A stretch of 64,000 nt of DNA from Heliocidaris tuberculata (GCA_025618425.1 CM046852.1:5019816-5083815), one strand, 5' to 3'; shown: positions 48,009 through 60,873, counted from the stretch's first letter. The notes: generated from the sequence alone by a model not told the origin. Numbers and translations: made by a program.

Positions 48009-49639
48009 TTATCCAGCAGAGCTCGAAACTGAATGAAAATAGTTTACATGTAGCTTCAAGTTACTCGTCATCACCTCATAACCCCAATTAGCAATGTGAA
48101 CCAAATCATTAATTCGCCACGAATTCGCCACACTCAGTAACATAAGAAATGAAACCAACCATTCCTCACTGAAATAATCTGCCACTGCTTTCGCGATTGT
48201 TTGGTCTTGGCTCTCGTAAGCAATATCCACGAAGAAGTTAACATCCGTCCAGTTCTCGCTGGCAATGAGACGTGTTACGATATCCATGCCAACTGTCTTA
48301 TGTTGAGCAACAGTGAAGTACAAGAGAGACTTGTATTCCCATTCACTCTGTATGATCTGAGCCGCCAGAATATCATATTTACTATGGTTCGAGCTGTACA
48401 GTGATGCAAGATACATCCCTGACATGTACTCCTGGAACAGCTTATGAGGAAACTGAACCGTGGAGACTGTTAGTAAGGGGTTAGTTTTCCTCTCCCTTCT
48501 TGGAGGAGTACGTTTCTCTCTGGTCAAGACTCCGACTTTACAACCAATCTCCATTGACTCTGAGAGTGTCTTGAATTCTTCTTCTGGAATCACCATCTTT
48601 CTCTGTAACAAAGCTTGGAGGGCAATCTCACCGATTCGTGTGAGATGATCAAGAACCTGAGAACGACTCTCACATGTTGTAGCACCAGCAGATGAATCCA
48701 TATGCTTTGAGAGGTAATGGTCAACCAGAAAGTAAACCATTTCATCGAACAGCTGCGAAAATGTTTGCAGCTTACACATTGCATTTCGTCTCTCGCCTTC
48801 ATACTCCTTCCACATGATACACAACATAGCTGTGTATATGGGATAAGGTGCCATATTCTCTCTTATCACGTCGTTATCTGTTATGAAACAGTTCAGATCC
48901 TGAGATAAATAAGTGTCCGGGTGAAAGAACTTTGTGATGTAGGAAGCAAGGTTTTCGGCAGAGAAACCTTCTACAGCTATAAAAGCAAAAGCCCTTCGTA
49001 GAGCAGTATTATTCCTAATTTCATCTGATCTCCATGTTCTTGATGTGATTAGGACTGTGCCTGACATGAAGTGCCGATTGAGAGTGATCTGGACAATTTG
49101 CTGTAGACTTGTAAGGTCTACAGCTAACTCATCTAACCCATCCATGGCAAGGAAGACGTCTTTCTGATTTGAGAGGACGTACTTGTCAAGTTGTTTTGCT
49201 GTGACAGGATTGTCGTCAAAGAGATAGGTCTTCACGATTTCTCCAATGGTCTGATCCTTGGCCTTACGGAGGAGGATAACAAGAACAAGTTTGAACTGCT
49301 TGAAACCACATCCATGAGCCCAATCCCAAGCAATCTTGGCGCAAAGAGTGGTCTTTCCAGAACCGCCTTCACCCTCTACCAATAAGCGCTTCGGGTAGAC
49401 TCCGTTAACCTTTGTATTTAGAAGGTCCGTGTAAGGTAATGGCTTTCTACGTGTGGTTTTCTTATCTTCTTCTAGCAACGTCAGATTTGTGAAGATTTGA
49501 TCAAATTCAAGTAGAGTCTCGTTGTTCAGAGGATCGGCTTGTATCTGACACAGCTCAATGATGTAGTGATGTTTGATATCTTCGGCAACCCTTTGTAGCA
49601 TTTCCTCTGTAATTTGGGGAATGTGTTCACCATCCTGAT
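48009..49639 (-). CDS. NLR gene, right copy: NACHT exon
   Basis: A single open exon of about 543 residues encodes a NACHT NTPase, the switch that binds ATP and oligomerises in NLR receptors. It starts after tccacAG (49641-49640) and is in phase with the DEATH exon. Walker A is GEGGSGKTT (49350-49373); Walker B is VFLAMDGLDEL about 75 residues later; a sensor-like GTVLITSRTWRSDE follows, then the winged-helix region with PHKLFQEYMSGMYLA. The frame runs to TAA at 48009, with AATAAA immediately after, so this could be a short isoform. Possible donors near the end (GAG|GTGATG, GA|GTAACT, CAT|GTAAAC) could splice to the LRR exons, but phase does not decide among them. Confidence 0.92.
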
Positions 49640-49728
49640 CTGTGGACAGGGTGAATGGAAAAGACTGAAACGGATAAATAACATAAGTTTGTAGTCGACA
49701 AATAATAATTATTATCAACAATTTGGTG

Positions 49729-49923
49729 TTATTTAGCTAGGGTAGCCTGCAATTATTATTACCCCAGCATTACCAGGTATCCACTTAATACACTCTGGTC
49801 GAGAGGGACACATGTGGGCAAAACATCTAGTTCAAGGAATGTAATGCATCGAGCAAGGATCGAACCCGGGACCTATCGTATGAAAGTCAAGAGTCTTCAT
49901 CAACAGACCACAGTGCTCCCACT
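49729..49923 (-). repeat. tRNA-derived SINE in the DEATH-NACHT intron (right copy)
   Basis: Same element and position as 325-519, with the B-box GGTTCGATCC on the minus strand near 49856-49865. Confidence 0.7.
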
Positions 49924-50233
49924 TTAATACCCACATCCTCAAATGTGCTGTAAGGTACTTACATGTATTTCTGGGTGTATAATTTCTACAGGACAACTGC
50001 CACCTCACAACTCGTCTCCCCCTTCCCTATCACAGATTCCCTCTAGTTATCCTAGTATTGTTGTGGTAAGGGGGGGGGGGGGGCGCGCTAACCGGCCATG
50101 AGGAAAAAATGACAAGGGTTGCATTATTCTTTTCATATTTATATGTCCGATTTTGTGGTGTAATTTTTGATTCTCTACTAAATTGTTATAACCCATCTCT
50201 ATATTTTGATCGTTTATGAATAATAGAAAGTAC

Positions 50234-50499
50234 CTTTGCACAGACTCTCAGCAAGCTCTACGAGACCAACTTCTTCTAACTTGTTGAACAATATTTTAGT
50301 TTTTCCATTTTCATGTATTCTTTTCCGCCACTCACGGAGCATGTGATGTGTAGCTTCCAGAGTGTCACCCTGCTTGTCTTTCTCAAACCGATCCAGTGCA
50401 GCCTTAGAAAAGCCCAAATGCAATCCCACTTTTGTGTAGTCTGCGGGATCCATTCGATCGGCAAGCTGATAGAGATCCGAATCTGTTAAGTTCTCCGGC
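50234..50499 (-). CDS. NLR gene, right copy: DEATH-domain exon
   Basis: Identical to 829-1094: a complete DEATH domain from PENLTDSDLY to ELAESLCK, 266 nt, acceptor tttt-AG, donor GTACTT. Joined to the NACHT exon it reads ELAESLCK-D-QDGEHIPQ, and joined to the 2A exon PNN-M-PENLTDSD. Here the gene continues to a full NACHT and LRR region, so this copy is the one to use for a gene model. Confidence 0.9.
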
Positions 50500-51111
50500 C
50501 TAAAAGATGACAAACAAAATAATAAAAAATAATACAATTATCATTTCAACGAGAGTCTATATATGGACAATTTTATTATTCGAAATCAGTATTATCCACA
50601 CATACAGTATTCTTATTATATGGTTGAATATAAATTTGACAGTAATTAGTACAACATTGGTTAACAATACAATATACCGATACAGAATACTAAGTCGCAA
50701 TAACTTGCAGTCTTTTTAGGGAATACAGTCTGCATTACATATTGTACACTGGAAGAACACACACTGAATGAGCATGTTTTATTATGTCTGTTTCTTTCAT
50801 CCAATACGGTCCGTTTGTTGAATATAATGCAATACTAATGAGTTTTTGTTTTTGCTTATTTATTTATTCGTTTATCTATTTATTTGTATTTGTTCTCAAT
50901 TCTCTCTTGTTGTTTTGTTTTGTTTTTACTTGGTTTTGTTTGCTTTTTTGTGGTTGTTTTGTTTTTTCGTTGTTTTTTGTGTTTGTTGTTGTTGCCGTTG
51001 TTGTTGTTGTTGTTGTGGGTTTTTTTTTTTTTTTGGAGGGGGTGGGGTGTTGGGGTTACTCGTTTATATTGAATTTTATCATGTTAACGAACGGTTGTTT
51101 TCAGCACTCAC

Positions 51112-51269
51112 ATGTTATTTGGACCAGGGTTTAATTCAACATCACCAGATCTTAGTAGGAGCATGTTGGTCGTATCTTGGCTGCCATTACCTTCAGTTGC
51201 ATCATCCTTATTGTAGGGCAATGCTGTATCATGTATCGGATAAATCATTGATCCAGATTGAAGTATTTC
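51112..51269 (-). CDS. NLR gene, right copy: exon ending in the 2A motif
   Basis: Identical to 1707-1864: GDVELNPGP followed by NN and a split ATG completed by the DEATH exon. The residues just before the motif (MLLLRS) are hydrophobic then polar, as in short NLR 2A leaders known from sea urchin, which can act as targeting signals when skipping fails. Acceptor after a T-rich tract; donor GTGAGT. Confidence 0.87.
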
Positions 51270-51388
51270 CTGAAGAAAAAAAACAAAAACAAAAACAAAA
51301 AAACAAAGCGTACATGACGTAAATGGTAATGATAAGGATGATGTCATTGACATTACGGACAGCTGAAAAAAAAGTCATATAGTATTGA

Positions 51389-51871
51389 TACGCGAGACAA
51401 GCATATTGACGCCTTGGAAAATGTGCAGAGAAGGGCCACTCGACTTGTTCCCTCTTTGAAAGGTCTCAGCTACGAAGAAAGACTACGTAAACTGAAACTG
51501 CCTACCGTGGTTTACAGACGAGCTCGATGCAATATGATTAAGACCTTCATAATGATAACAATATATGATTCAAGTGTAACGCCTCTTCTTGAACTTAATA
51601 TTTCCAGGACGAGGGGTAATAGCTTTAAGATATGCAAAAGAAGAGCCAACAAAACTATATGTAGTAATTTCTTTTTCATGAGAGTTGTAAATATGTGGAA
51701 CAGTCTCCCAAACTGTATTTGGATAAGTTCTGGCACGATGCTTAATTGATTTAAATTCAAATACAGAGCAGCTCCCCCCAGCCGTGTCAATACCGCTGGA
51801 GTCCTATTAGGCGACCAGGATCTGGACATAGAGGCATCACTACCTGCGTCCAGAACTCAACCCTAAGTAAC
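51389..51871 (+). mobile_element. CR1/L2-like LINE 3' fragment (right copy)
   Basis: Same truncated reverse-transcriptase tail as 1984-2466, with the same internal TGA, antisense in the intron between the Ser-rich and 2A exons. Confidence 0.85.
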
Positions 51872-52437
51872 CTTAAGTAAGAGACCTTTTTTTTTCCTTT
51901 TGACCATGTTGATACTATTTTATTCACAGATAGGTGCAAATACCTACCTGTAAATATGGTTATGATATCGAGACTCTGTGATATTCTTTCAAACTAGTTT
52001 ACGATTTAGGATTTAAGGTTGTTGATATGAGAATATCCTTGGACATTTCGATAATATCTCATTTCTTTTCTTTTTCTTTCCTAGGCGTTGCTTCTGATTT
52101 AAATGCTATGACGACAGGAAAAATCAATCTCATATTTTCAATACTTATACTTGTTTCTTCTCTAGGTGACCTGGCTATCCATTTTGAATTTGGGTAAATT
52201 TATGCCAAACCATGCTAAACGTTACATGTAAATTGTTGATATGACAGTAAAAGAAAACAACAACAACAAAACAAAACAAAAATAAATACAATACAAACAC
52301 TTAATGCTAATAGTTTTCAAGCATTCAATAGCGTTAGAAAATATAGAACAACTGCACAGTTATGTAATATGTGAAACATTTTTTGATCTATTTCCTATAG
52401 ACCTAGTAATTTATTGCCAAACATGATTCATTCTTAC

Positions 52438-53276
52438 TCTTATTAGTGATGGTGAGTGTTGTGGGATTCTGTTAGATGATACTTGCAAAGTCTTGCTGTT
52501 CTCTGTATTTTCTTGCGAGCTGCTCTCGGGGGATGCGTTTGACATGTTTGAAATTGATGTTGAATCGTCGACTTGATTGATGTGATTTGGCTGAGGGACT
52601 AGTTGCTCTTGAATGATTGGTGCCTCTGTTGAAGATCCTCTATCGGGACTAATGGTTATCTTTCTACAGTCTAATTCATCGTCGTCGAGCGCAGGGCAAA
52701 ATACGACATCGGTCATTTTAGACGTACAATTGTGCAAGTTTGAGTCCTTCATACATTGGGGTTTGCTTGGCTGGAGTGGGATTCCATCGTCAAAACTTTT
52801 ATCAACACGTGATTGATGAAGAGCGGCGGGTGAAATGTCTTCCTTGAAAGACAGCACTGAAGAGGGTGAATGCGAACTGATGGTTATCTCTCTGTCGTCT
52901 AACTCGTCATCGTCTGGCATTGAGCAAGGCTGTTCTTGTTCAGTTTGTTCATCAACTGAGCTTGAGGGATATATCAAGGTCTCGGCACAATTTGATCCTA
53001 TGGGGTCTGGTGAATGTCCCTTCTCCTTGCAGCCTGAACATGGTTTGGCAGATGCTTGATCTTCTAGCTCAACTGAGTTAGTAGCAGGCATACCAGAGGC
53101 CGAAAGCGTAGAGCTACTGCCTTCGTCACTTGAACAACCAGTTTCAGGGACAGCTTTATACTCGCTGCTTTTGCTTTTACTTGGAAGGTCAGCATTACAC
53201 TCTCGTTTAGTGCTCCCATGGGACGCTTCGGAGTTTTGGGACGACTTGGCATTGGTTCTCTTGATTAGGTTGAAGA
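52438..53276 (-). CDS. Ser-rich acidic exon upstream of the 2A exon (right copy)
   Basis: Same 839-nt exon as 3030-3868, with Phe in VDKSFDDG. The frame happens to stay open through the poly-C acceptor tract to an ATG at 53319 in this copy, because the G run is one base longer; I regard that extension as intronic. Joined to the 2A exon the order would be about 279 Ser-rich residues, 52 residues ending in the 2A motif, then the DEATH-NACHT-LRR chain released as a separate product. A further 5' exon with the start codon is needed and was not found. Confidence 0.6.
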
Positions 53277-54849
53277 CTTGGGGGGGGGGGAAATCACCGC
53301 TACTGCTGATATTGCACATAAGTATAATATCCGCTGCTAGATCTTTGCGATTGTTATAATATGATCTAATCTATTCTAGTTATTTTCACCGGTTAGTATG
53401 ATTAGTTTTCGTTAAAAACATCTTTTTATCTAGGTGTAAAAGCCACACGTTGTGAATGCTTTTATCTATACCAACCCCTAAAAAAAAACATGTTCTGCAA
53501 TATTCAGGTTTTAGCATTGATATTTCTCTTGTTACTTTATCATAATACTATAAAAATTTCCCGTCCATTTTGACACTTTTTTTTATTCACTTCCACTCCT
53601 TTTCCATTCAGTTTCTTCCCGAAACTCCGTGATCTTGCACATCTCATGGTCACTTTCGTCTTTAGTTGCTCATTTTCAAACTTTGTCCAATCACTATCAT
53701 CGTTTTGTATCCAATTTCGTCAAAGTCAAAGCAATTTCGTCATCCCCGACTGCCAATATACGATTGCATGAATCAATTCGTCTTTTTGCAGTCAATTCCA
53801 TCATGAAACGTCATTCAAATTCGTCACTAATTCGTTTGCTATATGGTTATTACCCGGGGGGGGGGATGTCTCATTGAGACCTGTACATCATCCGCGTAAA
53901 TCACTTTCTGAAAAGCACCCTAAAATGGGATTGCAGTAGGAGTCGGGTAGTCAAGTTGAACTTTCGACCATTTTGGAAGCGTTTTTCAGGAACTAACCCA
54001 TTGACTACTAATTTTTCATATTTCCTATAGATTTAATACAGAGACCACTTGGTTCCGATAAGAAACGAGTTAACTTAGACAGAGTATGGTGTGAATGAGA
54101 AGCCAAACCACAATGGAATAATAATCAATCTGGTGGACAGCATTATGCTCCATGATCAAAGCCAAAGCCTATGTACAGATTTATGGAAGGAACTGGGTGG
54201 GGGGGGGGGGGGGGGGGGTTGAAGTAGATAATAATGAAGAATATAATCAAATATAATCAAATCAAGTTACTGCAATAACATGAAAACACAATCATCACAC
54301 TTTATTGAGGGTCACAGAAAAAGGAGGCTTACGTGCTTACGTCCGGACACTTAACAAAAAATAACCTGTCAATGTTGGTTCGGATTTTACGAAAAAATAT
54401 GTATCAAGTAACAATAAACCAAGTGAATATTTTGCAATTCATAATTCTGTCAACCTGTCTTGTCAAAGATTCATGATAATTTGCATGAATCTTGTTCGAT
54501 TTACTGTAGACACCTAATAAGTAGTACCCCCCCCCCCCCCCTCTCCCTCAGTACGCGCATGCGTGAACCAATATGGTCATGGTGAAAACCATTGATATCT
54601 ACCGGGGGGGGGGGGGGGGATCCGTGGAGATCAGTGCGTGAAAACGAGAGCCATGTAAGGATAGTACTGGTAAAAAAACATAACTGCTGCCACCTACATG
54701 TACAGCTGTAGTACTGCGTACAACAAGAAACAAAAATGCAGATTTCCTCTCCCCAAACAGAGAGGGCGGCATACAGAGAGATCACTTGGTCTTATCAAGT
54801 AAATATCATATAAAAATGTGGTGCTTAAAATTCCAAATTTCCTGAATTG
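53277..54849. other. Spacer, right copy of 3869-5442
   Basis: Same content as the left copy; G/C runs at about 53856-53865, 54197-54218, 54526-54540 and 54604-54619 differ in length. No gene seen. Confidence 0.5.
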
Positions 54850-55346
54850 ATGGTTTTGCTGGTCGTCAAAGAAGAGGGACTATCCCAGGCAACTTGCAGG
54901 TAAGTGAGATTCTAACATTCACCTTTTCAGTCCCGTATTTTTGATCTCCGATTGCCACAGGTTATTGTGTAGCAGTGTAGAATGTGTATTCACCAACTGT
55001 TGGTCCTTTACGAGTGCTCCTTAACCATTTACCTAAAGAACACATGCAACGTAGCTCTAAAGTTTTTTGTTTTGTTTTGTTTTGATTTGATTTGTTTTTT
55101 GTTTATTTTTATATGTAAATCTACTACATGTAGCTGTACACAATTATGAATTTTGGAGGTGATTGGCCTAAATGACTTATTAACTAGACTATACTATAGC
55201 TAATTTATCTTGCAGTCACCAATGAAGTCCTTCTTTTCTTCTCTTTCAGGGAAAACAGTTGCTGTTGTATCCTTTACAATGCAAAAAGATTGGTGTGTTA
55301 TGAAGAAAAAATGAAGGTTTTTGATATTTGTAAAGGGAAAAAATAA
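54850..55346 (+). CDS. Candidate small two-exon gene, unrecognised (right copy)
   Basis: Same layout as 5443-5939: exon 54850-54899 ending AG|GTAAGTGA, acceptor AG at 55248-55249, exon 55250-55346 ending in TAA overlapping AATAAA. Preservation in both copies is not independent evidence, because the copies are almost identical throughout. Confidence 0.22.
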
Positions 55347-55533
55347 ACCAAAAGAAGGAAGGGGAAAAAAGCACTGTAGCAAACTAGAAACTCATTTCTG
55401 TGTAAATGAAAGGCGAATGGGGGGGGGGGGGGGGGGGGGAGGGTGGTGGTGGAGGGAAAAGGTTTTGATTTTGTTTTCCTTGGGGTTTTAGGTCAGGGTC
55501 TTATTTAGATTTGACATTTTGAGGTCTGTAGGT

Positions 55534-55691
55534 CCTGGGCCCTGTCTTATAAAGAGTTGCGATCGATTCGAATCGATCACACATTAAATTTATTGCCGCT
55601 CCTATACTATCTCTTAATTACAAAGTTGCGATTAATTTAAAGTTGCGATTGATTTGAATTAATTCCATCTCTTTATAATACAGGACCCTGG
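55534..55691. mobile_element. MITE with CCTGGGCCCTGT-type ends (right copy)
   Basis: Counterpart of 6126-6283. Confidence 0.7.
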
Positions 55692-55977
55692 ACTTATTGG
55701 CTCTGATTTAACCATATCATATCATAAATTAAAGAAATGAATGGAAAAACCTTCTTTAGCTATTCAAGAAGGTTGTTGATGGGGGTAGCTTTTAATTTTT
55801 AAAATGCCAGTGCTGCAAATGTGTAACAGTATCAAAAATATATTCATCTCTTACATTGTATTATCTAAACTCTGTCTAAATTGCTTTTTTAATGTTTATA
55901 TTCAAAAGTAAATGCATGTACAATGCAGTTAAGAGTTACTAAAGATATTTTTTAATGTGCAATTTGGAGAAGTGCAT

Positions 55978-56210
55978 TCAGCTATTGAGGACTATATTGA
56001 AGGGTTTTTTTGTATGTCCAGCAATACAAGAGTTCGATGAGAAGTATTTCTTTATGAGTTCCGTCACTGTACAATTCCCAGCTTTCATCCCTGCCTCTGC
56101 AAATACTCTTCTATTTGAATGGATGGTATTGTGCATTTCTCTGGCTGTGTGAAGAATTGATGTACATTTACGAAGGTATCTGTGACCTAAGCCAATACCT
56201 ATCACCTCCA
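55978..56210 (-). CDS. Candidate terminal exon of an unrecognised gene (right copy)
   Basis: Counterpart of 6570-6802. Protein identical (EVIGIGLGHRYLRKCTS to HTKKPFNIVLNS) with one synonymous Gly codon difference. Confidence 0.35.
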
Positions 56211-57736
56211 CTGTAATATAAATAGTGCATGCTCGGTATTTCTGTATAACAAAATATATGTGTCAACATATTCAGAATTTCCTGAGTGATGTTCACTAAG
56301 ACCGCAGGCCGAGGTTGATATATAATTTTAGCACAAGGGATATGTTTTTTTTTTTTTTTTTTTTTTTTGTTTTGGAGGTGGAATATAAAAACTTAAGAAT
56401 CTTTGCACTGGAATGTCTACAAAGTCATGTTCGAGGAATAATTTGTTTAGTGGGTTTTTTTTAAGGATTTGACTACCACCAAATTATTTGTGTAAAAACC
56501 GAATTTATTATCTGACACGAAAATTGCTTCTGAACCTGTAAACAATCAAGGAATGCAAATCTACAGTGGCATTCTTTATGATCTATTGCAAGTGGGAGGA
56601 ATTCGCCCAATATGGGTAGATACCTGCGTTTCTCCACCACTAATTTCAAAGAAAATAAACTTGTGTGTGTGTGTGTGTGTGTTGTGTGTGTAATATGCAA
56701 CTGCAAACAATAGCCACTTTGATATAGGCCAATCAAATTGGCCAAAATAATATTGCATAATGTTGCATAATGCTGAATATTCTGATTGCAATCAAGAGCT
56801 ATTATTTTTTCATTTGATTACAGAGCCATTTTATGTATTTGCAATGATTTAACAATTTATTAATACCACGTATGGAATGAAATTATGTATAATGAATTGT
56901 GCTGTTTTAAAACCTTTTTTGAAATCTAGTTTCATTGAGAGAGAAATTTTGAAGAATCTTATTTTTCTCTTGATATTTTTCTTCAGGTTCAGGGAAAGTC
57001 CACCCTGATATTAAAAGAAGCACAAAAAATTAAAGAAAGGGATAAGTAAAAGTTTGAGCAAAATCCAACAAAAAATAAGAGAGTTATGAACTCTTAACAT
57101 TTTAATCAATTAAACACAAATTGGCAAGTCCGTGACGTACCTTGTGACCTCTGCGAGCTCCTCTCCCATTTGCTGCACACACACACACACACGCACACAC
57201 ACGCACACACAATCATTTTTTTTTTTTTTTTTTTTTTTATGACGGAATAGATTTGTATCATACAGGTTTTGTGTGAAAGCAAGAGTGAAATGATGTAAGG
57301 TGCATGTATGGTAAACATTTTCTTTAGAGGAAATGGAAATTTATGATTTTTTCCAGTACATGGCAAATGGGAGAGGAGCTCTCAATGTAACTCACGGAGT
57401 TGCCAATTTGTGTTTAATTACAACTTCAAAAATTCATAACTTTCATATTTTTTTATCGGATTTTGCTCTTACTTTCATTGATCCGTTTCTTTAATTTGTC
57501 TGCTTTTTTCAATACCAATTTGATATCAGAGTGGATTTCCCCTTTAAATGCTAGAAAGAGGAGTAACCGGGCGGGGGGGGGGGGGTGCTTACTTTTCTTA
57601 CCACATTAAATTTGCCGTCATTTCGATCGGACACGTTCTCGTTGTTAAGCTAATATTTTTTCTTTAATGGAATGGAGAGAGGTGGGGAGAAAGAGAGCTA
57701 AGAGAGTGAGAAAGAGAAATAGGGAAAGAGAGCTCT

Positions 57737-57781
<45 letters not shown>

Positions 57782-59034
57782 GGGGGGGGGGAGATGGGGT
57801 GGGGAGGGTGAGAGGGTGGAAAGGGAGCGTGAACAGATGATGGCAGAACTTCTCCCACTCTTTTCTTTGATACGAAACCTTATTTATTAACATTTTTTTC
57901 ATCTATTAAGGCCAGTGCCCCGCCCCCTTCCCCCATAATGCCTGTTCGCATGGACCCACGTTACGCCATCCTGTAGGTAAATAATCAACCACATTTCCCT
58001 GAAAGAAGGTGGTGTCTTTACAATTCATTCTGACACAAGGAAAAGTAGTGGGACTCATCATAAGTGAATGAATTCTTTATTTGCTATACTGGTAATTAAA
58101 TCACAATCAGAAGGCAATAGCAAGCTGACAAGAATAATTCATCTTTGATTTATAAAACGATAACCATAATGACAATGAGCTGAGAAAAAATAGCGACAAT
58201 AATCATGACAAATAAAAGATTTGCCAATTGGCACTTGGACCAAGTAATGAAAATTAGTTATAATCAAAGGCAAACTTCTCATGCATTTTTGCATAACATT
58301 AAATACTGTGGGAATTTGAGTCCTTACAATCGTTCGTCCTTGCAGATATTTCTTTAAACTCTGCATGTAAGTTTATGAAAAATAGCGTTAGTGCAATAAT
58401 AAAAAATATCGTTGGTAAAAGAATTAAATTCTTGTCAAATTAAACTTGAAGACAATTTGATCCCATATCGCATTAATATAATATAATTTGAAGTGCCAAA
58501 TTTTGAACCAGCGAAAAGATGGTTTGGCCATTTCAAACAAGCCCTCCCTAAATGCTACCTCCTCCTTTCTTCCCCCCCCCCTTTTTTTTCTTGAGGTGTG
58601 CGATGGGCTTAGATGTGGACGTACACGTAACCGTCTGTTACATAATGCGCACTAGTACTAATAATGCGACATAATTTGTCATGATTATTAAATGAAAAGC
58701 ACTTAAAATTCCGTCACGCAAAAACCAGCTTTGCGGTGGAGTGAATATTTATTATCTTGAATATTTACAATACAATCACACAGTATACATGTATATTGAT
58801 ATTACTCTATGTAACTACAAAAAAGAATACATTTTACAATATTTTTAGCGGGTATATCAATAGGATCAATTTTTTTCTTATTTGATACAATAAAACTTGA
58901 ATAAAATTTAGACCAATTTACAATCATAATTCAGCAGTAAATACGATTCTTAATTATGTGTCTTACATTTCATGTTTCCAACGTAAAGTATCATGTTTCA
59001 TTTGCGATTAACTACGTAGTACATATTCTGATTT
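56211..59034. other. Spacer with simple repeats, right copy of 6803-9639
   Basis: Same content. The GT tract at about 57738-57771 is shorter than its counterpart, and homopolymers near 56346-56368 and 57217-57238 differ in length. No gene seen. Confidence 0.6.
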
Positions 59035-59042
59035 TAAAATGG

Positions 59043-59350
59043 CATTAAACTGGCAAAACAAGAACAGCGCCACCTTACAGTAACTGCTAAATTGAGATTA
59101 TAATTTGAAAGTTAATTGCATTTTATTTTGAATTTTGACTAACAGTTGTTTGGAAAATAGGCATATTTTATATTTCAAACTATTATTTTTGACGTTGCAC
59201 ATTTGGAAAATTGCCTACAGATACATTCTAAGCTTCTACAAACTAGAATGGGGCATGATGGGAAAATTGGAGGCACAGACACTTTTCAAATCCTGTTGAA
59301 AGATGGCGCCATTAGGAGCTTCAATTTACTGTCACTTTAAACACAATTAA
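59043..59350 (+). repeat. Dispersed repeat (right copy of 9640-9945)
   Basis: Same sequence and orientation as 9640-9945; also related to 34930-35225. Confidence 0.65.
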
Positions 59351-59392
59351 TATTTAGAAGAAAAAAAATCGAATGTTCTAGTGATTGGTACA

Positions 59393-60138
59393 ATTGTCCC
59401 TGCCTTACGTGGTAACACACATTGTGATCACTCGAGTGGATTTGTACAAGAGTTGATTCTACGTGAGGACAGGAAAAACCAATGTGAAACTCTGTGACAC
59501 TATTTAAACACAGAAGAATTAGAAAGTGTAGGCGCCTCCGTGTGTCGACAGTGGATTTGGAATGGTTTCACAGTGTTAAGCAAGTGTGGATATACTAAGT
59601 GTGTGAACACGAATAGAATCAAAGAGTGTTTACGAACCACAATATGACCACAGTGTGAATTTGGATCACTTTAACAATGTTCCTGTTAGAAAACACTATT
59701 TTCTCACGGTGTACACATAATTGTGACCTAATGTATGTGAACACGGAAAAACAGACAGTATACGAAACAGTGTTTATTTTGAGCACTTTCATAATGTAAT
59801 ACTATGTAACAAAAGAGATAATCGCAATGTATATATACCACAGTCAAACACTTTTAATTGTTTTGATTTTGTTAAAACACTGTTCACAGTGTTCACACAT
59901 TGTTGCCTTATGTGAACACATAAAACACAAGTGTACGAACCTGTTTGCATAGAACACATACATAGTGTTGGCTATGTGAAAGCACTGTGTGCACAATGTG
60001 ACCCTAAATGACCACAGAGATAAACAGAATGTATATACCAGTGTGTGACCACAGTGTGCATGGGTTGGGATCACTTCACAATGTTAATGTGTTACCAAAT
60101 ATGCGTCATCCGTGTAACAAAGTATACCACTATGTTGT
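59393..60138. repeat. CACAGTGTG-rich degenerate repeat (right copy)
   Basis: Counterpart of 9990-10735, holding three of the substitutions between the copies (for example AATTAGAAAG for AATTGGAAAG). Confidence 0.5.
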
Positions 60139-60253
60139 TTGGCACATGCTCCGGTGACAATTGCTCCGCATTCAATAACCTACGCCAACCAAAGTCTTAA
60201 AGACACGCATGCAGTTGTAGGTTCTCGTGGGGAATTTAACGCCATTCCACTGA

Positions 60254-60618
60254 GTGCGGACCCCCCCGGGGGGGGGGGGTACTCAGATTATAATCGGACG
60301 GGGGTGTGCGGCTGAGAACTCCAGACCCATACCCACATCCAAGGGTCCTTTTGCTGTAAATAGGCACCCATGTCTAAGGATTTTTTGTGAAAAATGGACC
60401 CATGTCTAAGGATTTCCCGGACAAATGAGGGAGAAAAGAGAGGAATGAAACAAATGATAAGAGCCGGGATAAGAGACCCATGTCTAAGGATTTTTTTAAT
60501 GAAAAGGGGACCCATGTCTAAGGATCTTTCTTCAAAAAGTCACCCTTCCCAGCGGCACGTCCCCGTATACCCAATATACGTGAGTACCCCCTCCCCCCCC
60601 CCCCCCCGGGGTGCGGAC
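60254..60618. mobile_element. Inverted-repeat element with internal minisatellite (right copy)
   Basis: Counterpart of 10851-11214, with the C run near 60588-60607 interrupted by one T. Confidence 0.65.
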
Positions 60619-60657
60619 TCTTACGACCGACGGTCTTTTGTAATGCTCGAGACATTA

Positions 60658-60873
60658 AGGCCAGAATTCACAAAGGAGGTTTGGTTTAAACCATGGTCTA
60701 AACCCCCTTCTGGGTTTTTTAAGCGAACGTGCGCACGGAATCTGATCCAATCATATATGTTTGCTTTGAGCGCGCGCATGAGCAATGTGCGCTTATTTAC
60801 GCTTATTTTAGTACGCTTACGGATGTTTACACCTTACCCATATAGTTTAAACCTCCATTGTGAATTCGGGCCT
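60658..60873. mobile_element. MITE with AGGCCxGAATTCACAA ends (right copy)
   Basis: Counterpart of 11254-11469. Confidence 0.75.

Noticed and set aside
53277..53319. ATG-initiated extension of the Ser-rich exon (MCNISSSGDFPPPQ) in the right copy
   Set aside because: It reads through a poly-C tract whose length differs between copies and breaks frame in the left copy; a splice acceptor after the tract explains both.
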